64,000 nucleotides of DNA. Origin: Heterohyrax brucei. Its lineage: Eukaryota; Chordata; Mammalia; Hyracoidea; Procaviidae. The stretch is from positions 40,970,501 through 41,034,500 of the forward strand of contig CM053164.1 of assembly GCA_028571685.1 (NCBI GenBank), read 5' to 3'. The translations under genes were made by a program, and so were the position numbers. The notes beneath the pieces were generated by a model. That model worked only from the letters and a program-made list of their open reading frames with translations. It did no database searches and was not told the DNA's origin. How positions within the stretch are numbered: the first letter of the stretch is position 1; each line of letters starts with the position of its first letter. Positions 54,701 to 64,000 of the stretch are shown piece after piece.

Positions 54701-55685
54701 GCATGAAGTTTTTGAGCCTTTTGGTTTTGTGCTTAGGCTTAAGGAGGAAGGAAACAGTGTGCGCAGGAGGGCCTGGAGAGAGAGGGTACGGAAAGAGGAA
54801 AGGACATAGTGGAGGTCAGTGCGGCGTCTGGTCCTTCATCTGACCTGAGGCAACCATCTGACCTCTTGAGAGTGAGGACATTCTCCCTATTTCTGAGCTA
54901 AACACAATTTAGCACCTGTGCCTTGAAGCCTGAAGACAGTGTGCTGGTTTTCTAGTTCCCAGAGGGTTTGGCTGTTTTTATTTATTTTGCTTTGAAAATC
55001 ATGAAAAGACAGCTGAGCAGACATCTTTGGGGACATCTGCCCAGCCTACACATCACCATCTCTGCGAAGTGTCCCCACACAAGTGGTAGGCCCTTGGTGC
55101 CATGTTTATTTATAGGATTCTGTTTCTTTTGGGCTACTGTTGATTGGGCAAGGCTGGTATGTTAATACAGGGACAGCTAAATCATTTGTTTGGCTGAGCC
55201 AACCAGCATCTCCTGAGAGAATGGAAGTGAGAAACAGAAATACTTATGGCTTGTCAATCAGAGCAAAGCCTACAGGGTGCGTGGGGGACTAGGGTAGTCA
55301 TCTTTGGTCTGTAGGCACAGAGGCATGAAAATAAGGTTTGAAGAAGGAGAAGCATGAATCAGGCTCACAAAGAGAAGAAGAGATGGAAAAAGTAGCTGCC
55401 TTACTTCAACTGCACCCTGGCCCTTCAAGAGTTCTGCTGCATATCTGTGGTGGATTCCACACAGTTTGTGAAAGACAAATTCTAAAGTATCCTCCCCATG
55501 ATTTCCACCTCCTGATATTCATGACTTTGTATAACCCCCTGCCCTTTAATGTACACAGGACCAGTGGACTTGCTTCTACATCAATAGAATATGGCAAAAA
55601 TAATGGGACATCACTTGCATGATTGCATTGTGTTCCATATGACTCCATCACACTAGCAGACTGGCTGAACAGACTCCCTCTCTCT
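51740..55685. other. CIB4 intron, no exon recognised
   Basis: Bases 53050-53190 are MIR-like (reversed: GTTATTCCCGTTTTACAGACAAGG). Bases 54010-54370 resemble an old dispersed repeat (GAATCACCTAGGAGGTTTTAAAA, ACCCACTGGC-type phrases). Bases 54510-54600 are MIR-like. GC-rich frames at 52500-53310 on both strands overlap and lack domains. No CIB4 exon was seen. Confidence 0.45.
53788..53873. repeat. 43-bp tandem duplication
   Basis: GTGACCATAAAGAGGACAGC at 53788 and GTGACCATAAGGAGGACAAT at 53831 begin two adjacent copies that both end with GGCAGATTA or GACAGATTA. Probably a local slip in an old repeat. Confidence 0.85.
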
Positions 55686-55689
55686 CACT

Positions 55690-56575
55690 GTCTCAGAATA
55701 ACCAAGAGTCAACAAAGATACAAAGATCTAAATGACATAATCCACCCCTTGACCTCATAGACGTATATACAACACACAACTCAACAGCCACACAGTACAC
55801 ATTCCTCTACAGTGCACATGGACCATTCTCTAGAATAGACCATATTTTGGGCCATGAAACAAGGATTAGTAAATTTAAAAATATTGAAATAATAAAAAGT
55901 GTCTTCTCTAATCGTAACACTATGAACCTGGAAACCAATAACAAAAAGAGAAAAAAATAAACCCACAGAAACTGTATAACTTAATTAAAAACTATACGGC
56001 AATAGATTGAATTAAAAAATTCTGAGGTTTAAATGAAAACACAGCATACCACAGCATTTGGGACACACAAAAGCAGTGTTCAGAGGAAAGTCTATAGAAT
56101 AAATGCACACATCAACAAAGAAGGACCGAAATCAGTAGCCTAACCCAACAACTTGAACAGACAGAAAAGGAGCTGCAAAAGGAGCCCACAGTCACCAGAA
56201 GAAAGGAAGCAACAAAGACAGAGCAGAAACAAATGAAATAGAAAACAGAAGACAACAGAAAGAATCAAGAAGACTAGACGTTGGTTCTTTGTGAGGGTCA
56301 ATAAGGTTGACAAACCACCAGCCCAACTGACAAATGAGAAGATGCAAGTAATCAACACAAACGAAGTGGGTGACACTATAACAAAATCAACTGAAGTAAA
56401 AAGCATCATGACAGAATATTACAGAAAATTATACTCCAACAAATTTTAAAACCTAGAAGAAATGGACAAACTTCTAGAAACATACTAGGTAGTACCTAAA
56501 CTAACACAAATGGAAGTAGAAAATCTGAATAGATCTATAACTAAAAGGAGAAATTGAAGAAACATGATGTGCAGT
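55690..56575 (+). mobile_element. LINE-1 ORF2 fragment, plus strand
   Basis: TCAACAAAGATACAAAGATCTAAATGACATA, TAGACCATATTTTGGGCCATGAAACAAGG and TGAAGTAAAAAGCATCATGACAGAATATTACAGAAA are an older L1 ORF2 middle section. The frame is broken by many stops. Confidence 0.85.
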
Positions 56576-56609
56576 TGATCATTTCTGTATGGCCTTTCTA
56601 GCTGTGTTC

Positions 56610-56752
56610 TTGTAATGCCCACTTAAGTGACCCTAAAGGACAGAGTAGAACTTACTGCCCCACAGAGTTTCCAGGAAGTGGTTCATGGATTTGAACTGCC
56701 CACCCTTTTGATGAGCAGTTGAGCTCTTAACCACTATGCCACCAAAGCTCCA
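56610..56752 (-). mobile_element. AfroSINE, minus strand, tail-less
   Basis: AAGTGACCCTAAAGGACAGAGTAGAAC, CCTTTTGATGAGCAGTTGAGCTCTTAACCACTATGCCACC. Confidence 0.88.
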
Positions 56753-57002
56753 ACAAATACATGTATCTATGCCAACATATGGAAACCCTGGTGGTCCCTG
56801 ATTGAGCAATCATGTATTGGCTCGGCTGGGGCCATTATTCACATCTCCTAACTTTGTAGTCCATTTTACTCCTACCCAGCAAGTTGACTGTAGTCTTTGC
56901 TCTCTGGCCTGGCCACAACCGCTACCACAAAATAACCACACTGTTGGCCTCCGATGATGGGTTAGCAGGACATATTGATAATAATTCTCAACCTTTTCGT
57001 TA

Positions 57003-57162
57003 CCCATATCCATTGCCACTGAGTCAATTCCAACTTGCAGTGACCCTTTAGGACAGGGTAGAAATACCTCATAGGGTTTCCAAGGAATAGCTAATGGATT
57101 CAAACTGCTAACCTTTTGGTTAACAGCTGAGCTCTTAACCACTGCACCAAGAGGGCTCCTGA
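57003..57162 (-). mobile_element. AfroSINE, minus strand
   Basis: ATCCATTGCCACTGAGTCAATTCCAACTTGCAGTGACCC through CTCTTAACCACTGCACCAAGAGGGCTCC. Confidence 0.92.
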
Positions 57163-57300
57163 GAAACATATCTACCCATAAATACCCAAGTAGAGCCCAG
57201 TTAACAACATCTCACTAATGACTGATGTTGATGGATCCCAGATGTGGTGTTTACTCTAGGGCCCTTCCCCACTCATCACTCAGTCTGCCACAGAACCCAC

Positions 57301-57442
57301 CATAGATGAGAAAGGCATACTCAATTTTCAGGCTGGGACAGGCTTGCTCACTGAACAAAGATGCCATGCCCAGCACATCCTCAAAGGAGAACACACCGTC
57401 ATGGGAAAACACTCTGCAGATTCGATCTTGGAAAAGGTTGAC
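57301..57442 (-). CDS. CIB4: CIB4 exon with second EF-hand-like region
   Basis: Minus-strand acceptor CTCCTCTCCACAG, 47 codons plus one base, donor GTGGGT. It reads [40 protein letters not shown] and EYAFLIY. This matches remembered human CIB4 from [16 protein letters not shown] onward. Notable changes are NPF to NLF and YAFRIYD to YAFLIYD, both in a block kept across CIB proteins (CIB1 has NPFKERICRVF and YAFRIFD). Frame and splice sites are intact, and the phase fits the next exon at 46941. The exons to the left of the protein (N-terminus and first EF-hand-like region) would lie at higher coordinates; I searched 57443-64000 and did not find them, so they are probably outside. Confidence 0.92.
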
Positions 57443-57539
57443 CTGTGGAGAGGAGGAGAGGAGGAAGGAGACTGTCAGTGTCAAGTTCACATCTCTTTGG
57501 ATCTTTCTCGTCATCAGAAGAGCTGCAGCCAGTTTCGAG

Positions 57540-57559
57540 AAAAAAAAAAAAAAAAAAAC
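57540..57559. repeat. Poly-A tract
   Basis: About 19 A residues in CIB4 intron, 98 bases upstream of the exon acceptor on the gene strand, where it reads as oligo-T. Confidence 0.9.
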
Positions 57560-57719
57560 AGCAAAATCTCAAATATCAGAGTACATGCTTATTTAACGAG
57601 CCAGACCCCTAGGTGGGATGGGAGGTGCCAGGGATAAGGAGTTGTGCTTAAATTGACATCACTTCCCCTGCTAGCCCTGCGTGCCTATGCACCCATTCCA
57701 CAGGCTCGACTTTTACTGG

Positions 57720-57962
57720 TTATTATTAAAGTCTTTCTTGCTGTTATAAAAATATATAACAGCACACTTGCACATTCAACATTTTTTGGGTGTACAATTT
57801 AGTGATCGGAGTTTCATTAATCATGTTGTAAAACCATCACCACAATTGTCACCAAATTTCCCATGACCATAAAATGAAACTCACTGCTTCCTAAACTAGG
57901 GGCCTCTTTCACCTCCTCCCACCCCTGGTAACCATTCATCATCTTGAGTCTCTATTTGTGGC
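57720..57962 (-). mobile_element. Old L1 3'UTR, minus strand, left half
   Basis: AACATTTTTTGGGTGTACAATTTAGTG, AAACCATCACCACAATTGTC and ACCCCTGGTAACCATTCATC are reversed L1 3' region phrases. It resumes at 58656. Confidence 0.8.
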
Positions 57963-58130
57963 TGTTGTCATAAGTTCTTATAGAATTGGTCCCCGACTCA
58001 TGACAGTCCCATGTGTCACAGAATGGACCTGCTCTCTAGAGTCTTCTTGGCTGTCATCTTTCAGAAGCAGTCTGCCAGGCTCTGTGGAGTCACTGGGTAG
58101 GTTCAAACTACAGATCTGTGTGCTAGCAGC
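57963..58130 (-). mobile_element. AfroSINE variant, minus strand, left half
   Basis: TCATAAGTTCTTATAGAATTGGTCCCCGACTCATG tail, CCCATGTGTCACAGAATGGACCTG middle, TGTGCTAGCAGC where the LTR begins. The head resumes at 58614-58655. Confidence 0.88.
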
Positions 58131-58613
58131 TGTCTTAGCCATCTAGTGCTGCTGTAACAGAAATACCACAAGTGCATGGCTTAAACATGAAGTCTATTCC
58201 TCACAGTCTAGTGAGCTGGAAGTCCAAATTCAGGGTGTCAGCTAGAGAGGAAGGTTTTCTGTACTAGCTCTGAAGGAAGGTCCTTGTCATCAATCTGTCC
58301 CAGGTCTAGGAGCTTCTCTGCTCAGGAACCCCAAATCCAAAGGATGTGCTCTGCTCCTGTCATTGCTTTCTTGATGGTATGGGGCACCCTCTCTGCTTGC
58401 TTCCCTTTCAACTCTTGTAAGATAAAATGTGGTGCAGACCACACCTTTGTATTGGACCAGGGATGTGACTTTAGTAAGGGTGTTACAGCCCCACTCGAAT
58501 CCTCTATAATATAAAATTACAATTACAAAATGGATAACAACCACACAATGCTGGGAATCGCAGTTTAACTAAGTTTACACATACTTTGGGGGGATACAAT
58601 TCAAACCATGACA
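58131..58613 (+). mobile_element. Solo LTR with intact 5-bp target duplication, plus strand
   Basis: Starts TGTCTTAGCCATCTAGTGCT and ends TTCAAACCATGACA (TG...CA). The same five bases GCAGC flank it at 58126-58130 and 58614-58618. It contains GCTCAGGAACCCCAAATCC and GTTACAGCCCCACTCGAATC. It interrupts a SINE of afrotherian type. ERVL/MaLR-like, 483 bp, no genes. Confidence 0.88.
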
Positions 58614-58655
58614 GCAGCCAATCACAAACCACTTACACCACCCAAGCTCCTTTAA
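58614..58655 (-). mobile_element. AfroSINE variant, minus strand, head
   Basis: GCAGCCAATCACAAACCACTTACACCACCCAAGCTCC is the reversed tRNA-like head that continues 57963-58130 once the LTR is removed. Confidence 0.85.
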
Positions 58656-58875
58656 TTACTATAATCTGTCTATGTTTGTTATATTGTGTGAGTCCATACA
58701 ATATTTGCCCTTTTGTGATTGACTTATTTCACTAATCAAGAATTTTTGAAGAGTCACCTATGTTGTTTTATGTGTCAGAATTTCATTTATCTTCATGGCT
58801 AAATAGTAGTCCATTGTATGTGTGTACCACATTTTGTTGATCCATTCATCTACTGATGAACATTTACCAAGCCAA
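58656..58875 (-). mobile_element. Old L1 3' end, minus strand, right half
   Basis: CATACAATATTTGCCCTTTTGTGATTGACTTATTTCAC and CCATTGTATGTGTGTACCACATTTTGTTGATCCATTCATC continue the L1 begun at 57720. Confidence 0.85.
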
Positions 58876-59009
58876 AGCAGCCTTCTTTTAAAAACTGTTA
58901 TTCTTTTACATAGTTATTATGTTCTCCATTTTATGTAGAAAACTTGTAAAAAGAAAAAGTATGAGGAGTAAGGTACAGTTGTCTTCAATCTACTCCTTAG
59001 GGTTAACCA

Positions 59010-59128
59010 CAGTGATGTGGAAGTCAGACAGACCTGGGCTTAAATTCTGGCTTCACAGTTTACTAACGAATGACTTTAGACAAATGGCCTAATCTCACAG
59101 AGCCTAAGATTTCTCATCTATAAGACGC
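59010..59128 (+). mobile_element. MIR, plus strand
   Basis: GGAAGTCAGACAGACCTGGGCTTAAATTCTGGCTTCACAG followed by CTCATCTATAAGACG. Confidence 0.88.
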
Positions 59129-59149
59129 AAAAAAAAAAGAAAGAAAGAA

Positions 59150-61545
59150 AAGTACCTAGGAATTAATCTAACCAGAGAAATAACAGATCTTTACAAAAAG
59201 AACTACAAGCCCTTACTACAAGAAACTAAGAAAGACTTATATAAATGGAGAAACCTACCCTGCTCATGGATAGGAAGACTTAACATTGTGAAAAAGTCTA
59301 TTTTACCCAAAGCAATCTACTTAGGTAATGCAATCCCAATACAAGTTCCAGTGTCATTTTTTAATGAAATGGAAAAACAAATTACCAATTTTGTTTGGAA
59401 ATGGAAGAAACCCAGGTAAGTAAAGTACTACTAAAGAAGAAGAACACACTGGGAGGCCTCTCATTACCCGACTTCAGAACCTATTACACTGCCACAGTGG
59501 TCAAAACAGCCTGGCACTGGTACAAGAACAGACAGATCGATCAATGGAACAGAATTGAGACCTCAGAGATGACACAATGAACAGCTGATATTTGACAAAG
59601 GCCCTAAGACATTAAACTGGGGCAAAAACAATCTCTTCAACAAATGGTGCTGGCAAAATTGGATATCCATCTGCAATAAATTGAAACAAGATCCATATCT
59701 TACATCTTATACAAAAATCAACTCAAACTGGATAAAAGACGTAAATATAAAATCTAAAATGATAAAGCTCATCCAAGAAAAAGTAGGAATAACAATGGAA
59801 GCTTTAATACACAGTGTAGACAGACTTCAAAATCTGTCAAACAAGCCACAATCAACAGAAGAGAAAATAGATAAATGGGAACTACAAAGAATTGAACACT
59901 TTTGCTCATCCAAAGACTTTATCACAAGAGTTAAAAGACCACCTACAGAATGAGAAAAAATATTTGGCAACTCTATATCAGACCAACGTCTGATCTCCAT
60001 AATCTACAAGGTACTACAAAACACCAATGAGAAGAAGATAAATCATCCAATTAAGCGATGGGCAAAGGAGATGGACAGACATTTCTCTAAAGAGGAGATC
60101 CAGGCAGCCAAAAAACACATGAGGACATGTTCATGATCTTTAGTTATTAAAAAAATCCAAATCAAAACTACAATGAGATACCATCTTACCCTAGTAAGGT
60201 TAGCCATGATCCAAAAAACCCAGAACAACAAATGCTGGAGAGGCTGTGGAGAAAGTGGAACTCTCCTATACTGCTGGTGGGCCTGCAAAATGGTCCAGCC
60301 TTTTTGGAAAGCAATCTGGCGCTTCCTTAAAAAAATGGATATAGATATACCATTTGACCCAGTAATTCCACTACTTGGAATATATCCTACAGAATCAAGG
60401 CCATTCATACCAACAGATAAATGCACAAGAATGTTTATCTCAGCACAGTCCTCGATAGCAAAAAGATGGAATCAACCCAGATGCCCAACAACAGAGGAAT
60501 GGATAGGTAAACTGTGATATATATACTCAGTGGGGCACTATGCAATGATAAAGAGCAATGATGATCCCAGGAAACAGGGTTTAGATTAGATGGTAGAAAT
60601 TTGGTTGGGTGAAATCGGTGATAGCACACATTAGAAACAAGAACAATATTAAGTACACTTCAACATAACTTGAATACTCCTTCCATCTTAACCCAATATT
60701 GCAAGGTCAGAGTAGCTGGGGCGGGGGGTAGGGGACCATGCTGTTAGGTGAAATTGAGGCCAATTGGCACAACTAGCATATTGCTAAGAGGGCTGTCTGC
60801 ACCCCACATGGTTGAGTGGCATCTGGGGTCTTAAAAGCTGCCTAGCTGCCATCCCAGGACACAGCAAATGGTCCCAACTCAGCAGGAACGGATGCTCTCT
60901 GAGGACCAAAATGACATGGGGGAAAGACAACCCAGAAGACAGAGAGACCCACATATGTGTGTGCCTACATCGACTTGGGACTGGAAGAACCGGATGGTGC
61001 CTAGCCACCACCTGTGACAGTTGTGATGGAGCTCACAAAGTTGAGTCTCACTGGCAACACAAGAATGAAAAGGGGTGCACCTGAGATCTCCGCTAAAAGA
61101 CCACAATTGATGGTCCAGCGGCTTTGTGGTTCCCCTGGGAGCATGGCCCCTGGCCCTGATGCTGCCCTTGCCCATAAATCATTATGAAGATCCGCTCTTC
61201 AAACACAAATGGATTGGACTTGGTGATGCAGAGAGACCACATATTGGATGCACTTTATGGTTCTATGCATCATGAGTTGGATCCGACTCGATGGCACTTG
61301 GCTTGGCTGGCATCTATAGGATATCATCCTGTGGACCTCTGGCTGGAGTAAGGAGTGTGGGTGGAGAAGAGGGGAAAGGAAACAATTGGGAAGATTAGAC
61401 ATGTATGGAGCAGAGAGGAATAATGTGCTGTCATCGGGCAGGGAAAGGAGTGGAAGCGGCATACAGGTGGGCATGTAAATTTATATGGGAATGTACATTT
61501 TCACTCAATCATAATTAAATAATAATAATAATAAGTATATTTTTA
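59150..61545 (+). mobile_element. LINE-1, 5'-truncated, plus strand
   Basis: ORF2 remains are read left to right. Bases 59395-59580 give [20 protein letters not shown] and WHWYKNRQIDQWNRIE; 59681-59953 give DVNIKSKMIKLIQEKVGI; 60173-60517 give the cysteine-rich C-terminus ([20 protein letters not shown]). The frame breaks several times. The 3'UTR runs to an A/T-rich end (AATCATAATTAAATAATAAT). It is close to the minus-strand copy at 25712-27665 and lies in CIB4 intron, opposite in sense to the gene. Confidence 0.92.
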
Positions 61546-61549
61546 AAAA

Positions 61550-61600
61550 TTGTCATACAATCAATTCTGACTCACAGTGATGTATATAAGATAGGCTGGG
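61550..61600 (-). mobile_element. AfroSINE tail fragment, minus strand
   Basis: TTGTCATACAATCAATTCTGACTCACAGTGATG resembles the reversed tail only. Confidence 0.55.
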
Positions 61601-61684
61601 ATAATAATTATATCTGTCTAATAGGATTGTTGTGAGGATTAAACAGCAGACATTTAAAGTTGCGCAAAATGAAAACTAAGCGTG

Positions 61685-61828
61685 CTGCTGTTGAGTTGAT
61701 TCCAATTCATAGTGACCCTACAGGGAAAGAATAGGACCACTCCATAAAATTTCCAAGAAGCAGCTGGTGGATTCAAACTGTTAACTAAAAGATAAATGCT
61801 TAACCACCACACCACCAAAGCCCCAAAG
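61685..61828 (-). mobile_element. AfroSINE, minus strand
   Basis: GCTGCTGTTGAGTTGATTCCAATTCATAGTGACCCTACAG through CTTAACCACCACACCACCAAAGCCCC. Confidence 0.9.
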
Positions 61829-61844
61829 TTACACCAAAAAAATA

Positions 61845-62004
61845 AACCAAACCCCCTACCATCAAGTCAACTGTGACTCATGGTGATACTATAAGACAGA
61901 GTAGAACCTCCCTATAGAGTTTCCAAGGAGCACCTGGTAGATCTGTACTACCAACTTTTGGCTCAGCAGCTGTAGCACTTAGCTACCACACCACCAGGGT
62001 TTCC
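61845..62004 (-). mobile_element. AfroSINE, minus strand
   Basis: AACCAAACCCCCTACCATCAAGTCAACTGTGACTCATGG through GCTACCACACCACCAGGGTTTCC. Confidence 0.92.
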
Positions 62005-62470
62005 CCAGAGTTACACAGTGCCTGATAAATAACACTCAACAAATGGTAGCTGTTAGTTGCCACTCAGCTACTATACATATGGCACAACTTTCATTCTTTC
62101 ATCAAACTACTTCTTAAATTAAAACCCCATATGAGTAAATGTCATGTTCTTTTTTAAAGATTCGGATCCCACTGAACTAGGTCCTCCAAGGTCCCATGGC
62201 ATGAGAGGTGCTTCTGCGCTGGTGTCATGGTCCTGGGCTTGTCCCTAAGGAAACACCGCAGTGCCTTCACTGGCTGCTCACTCAGGTTGCCTCACCAGGT
62301 CCCTTCCCACCTCGAGGAATGAGCAGGTTGGTGGGCTGCAGGGTGGAGGTAGGGGGAGATCTCATGAGAAATAAAGGGGGAACTGCAGAGAACAGCCATG
62401 GGAATCTTTGAAATATCGGGTTTGTCTTTGGCACGCTCTTTCCCAGAGTCTGCACCCAAAATCCTTCACA
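62005..62470. other. CIB4 intron, no feature recognised
   Basis: No exon or repeat recognised. Confidence 0.4.
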
Positions 62471-62472
62471 TA

Positions 62473-62680
62473 GAGCCCTGGTGGCACAGTGGTTAAGTGC
62501 TCAACTACTAACTTAAAGGCCGTAGGTTCAAGCCCACCCAGTGGCTCCACAGAAGAGCTCCCCATCTGCTCCCACAAAGATACAGCCTAGAAACCCTTGT
62601 GAGGCAGTTCTAGTCCCTCACACAGGGTCAGGACGAGTTGGAATCGACACGACAGAACCCAACAGCAGCAACAACAGTTG
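62473..62680 (+). mobile_element. AfroSINE variant, plus strand
   Basis: AGAGCCCTGGTGGCACAGTGGTTAAG head (nearly consensus), GTAGGTTCAAGCCCACC box B, and GAGTTGGAATCGACACGACAGAACCCAACAGCAGCAACAAC tail. Confidence 0.95.
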
Positions 62681-62681
62681 G

Positions 62682-63635
62682 TTGCCATCTACCAGGACGC
62701 CTTCTACCTGGTTACTCAGGGACCTGGCCTTGGCCTTTTCTTAACTTTCCCCGCCTCTGACTCCTGCTTAGCAATCTGAGTTTGATTTTTCTCTTCTAGT
62801 CTGGCATGTGAGGATTGCTCTTTCATATATTTTGAGCTCAGCTATGTGGAAAAAGATACAGCTTTACTTTATTCAGCATTTGTATGTATTTGAGGTGGAG
62901 GGGGCTATCTGTGTCATTCCAAGTAGCTGGGGGGTTCTCAGACTTTGGTGAGCACCTGAGGCCCTTATTAAAAATGGGAATGCCAGCTCCCACTCTCAGA
63001 GATCCTGACTTCCAAGGTCCTGGAATAAAGAGTCCTAGAGTGGTCAGGGTCCAGGAGAATCCGGGGTGCCCTGCTAGGCACTCTCCAAACAATCTGCTCC
63101 TCTATGTGTCCACCTCAAAAACTCCCTGAAATGCTTGATCTAACTGCTTCGACTTCATGCTCTTAAGGGTTAATCCTGTGATGTGTCCCAAGTCGCAGCT
63201 AAGTAGCTTTACAGATTGTACCCCGCGAAGTAGCTTTACAGATTACATTACCAAGTTTCAACTAAATGGATACCAGGCTTAACAAGATTTCTGCAAGAAA
63301 ACCACAACTGAAGATAATGCTTATAATTGCTTATAATGCAAATATAAGTTAGCAACAAGAAAACATCAGAGCTGATATCGCTCCTACTCAAAATCTGAAT
63401 TCTCTACGAGGCACGAATAATGAGAATCGGGTCAAACATACAAGAAGGCCCTGCTCCAGTTCTCCTTTCCCATGCTCAGACAGGTGCAAGGTGGATCCAC
63501 AGCACGTATTTTGAGCATATATCCACCAGGTACCAGTCTTCCCCTCTCTGGGGCCCTCCCTATTAGCTAGCTGTGCTGGTGGTGACAGGAAGTGGTTGCC
63601 AGAAAGTCATAACTCTCCCCCTTAGGCTGGTATCA
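62682..63635. other. CIB4 intron, no exon recognised
   Basis: Bases 62920-63060 resemble an old dispersed repeat (GGGGTTCTCAGACTTTGGTGAGC, AAAATGGGAATGCCAGC). A short duplicate phrase AAGTAGCTTTACAGATTAC occurs at 63200-63247. The N-terminal CIB4 exons were not found here. Confidence 0.45.
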
Positions 63636-63639
63636 GAGT

Positions 63640-63800
63640 CCCTGGGTGGCACAGTCTAGTCCACCCAGAGGTGCCTCTGACGAAAGGCCTGGCAATATGC
63701 TTCTAACCATTCAGCTGTTGAAAATTCTGCAGAGAACAGTTCCACTGGAGCACACACGGGTTATCATAAGTCAGAATCAACCACACGGCAATTGTTTTTG
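63640..63800 (+). mobile_element. AfroSINE variant, plus strand, diverged
   Basis: AGTCCCTGGGTGGCACAGTCTAGTCC head, CTCTGACGAAAGGCCTGGCAATATGC, TCATAAGTCAGAATCAACCACACGGCAATTG tail. Confidence 0.85.
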
Positions 63801-63836
63801 TTCTCTTTTTCAGACTGATAACACATGGCTGATATT

Positions 63837-63877
63837 TACACACACACACACACACACACCCACACACACACACACCC
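63837..63877. repeat. (CA)n microsatellite
   Basis: About twenty CA units with one CCC interruption. Likely polymorphic in length. Confidence 0.95.
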
Positions 63878-64000
63878 CTCTTATGCAGACTGGCAGGGGG
63901 GCAGCTAGCATGGTAGCAAGAACAGAACATGGAACAGAGCATGGTGACCGCAGATACTACTAGAAGATGCAGAGGAAACACTGGTAAAGACATAGGGAAA

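Noticed and set aside
57443-64000. N-terminal CIB4 exons expected upstream
   Set aside because: I searched the minus strand for the start methionine exon and the first EF-hand region and found none; they probably lie beyond the window.
1-64000. CRISPR arrays, operons, phage or plasmid systems
   Set aside because: The window is vertebrate nuclear DNA; no regularly spaced repeats or prokaryotic gene clusters are present.

Overview
This is a window of mammalian nuclear DNA. Short, well-spaced exons sit in a sea of degraded retroelements. The dominant SINE has a tRNA-like head that reads GGAGCCCTGGTGGCACAGTG and a tail derived from an RTE element, containing ATGAGTCGGAATCGACTC. That is the AfroSINE of afrotherian mammals. 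Together with young L1 copies and an RTE element of matching tail, it points to an elephant or a close relative (hyrax, sea cow). The gene order matches human 2p23.3, from memory: OTOF (minus), CIMIP2C (plus), CIB4 (minus).

Layout. Bases 1-10845 lie in the first intron of OTOF and hold a 5' L1 portion with its 5'UTR, an RTE fragment, a MaLR-like LTR, SINEs and an L2. The first coding exon of OTOF (otoferlin, hair-cell synaptic exocytosis) is at 10846-10924 on the minus strand. Bases 10925-16437 are intergenic, ending in a GC-rich promoter with an RFX X-box-like site and a forkhead (FOXJ1-type) site just upstream of CIMIP2C. CIMIP2C (FAM166C/C2orf70, a ciliary and sperm-tail microtubule inner protein) runs from 16438 to 41606 in four exons that join without a break to 201 residues. 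Its 20.5-kb first intron is swollen by an RTE element, two L1s and several LTRs. Convergent to it, the 3' half of CIB4 (calcium and integrin binding protein 4) occupies 43523-57442 in four minus-strand exons; the 5' exons must lie beyond the right edge. Bases 57443-64000 are CIB4 intron filled with nested repeats.

The three genes do not form an operon or pathway. CIMIP2C acts in motile cilia and sperm tails, CIB4 is known from mouse work as a gene of sperm formation, and OTOF acts in the inner ear. The most notable observations are: (1) an in-frame TGA in the third-from-last exon of CIB4, with all visible splice sites and phases otherwise intact, plus a lost calcium ligand in its last EF-hand, which suggests recent or ongoing loss of the gene in this lineage; (2) the X-box and FOXJ1-type pair in the CIMIP2C promoter; (3) a duplicated exon-like segment in CIMIP2C introns 2 and 3, the first copy having a splice acceptor, open frame, stop and AATAAA; (4) a 260-bp inverted repeat within CIB4; (5) an L1, AfroSINE, LTR triple nest that orders the insertions in time; and (6) an interstitial telomeric tract. 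Repeat and LTR family names are by eye and approximate, as are most repeat edges.
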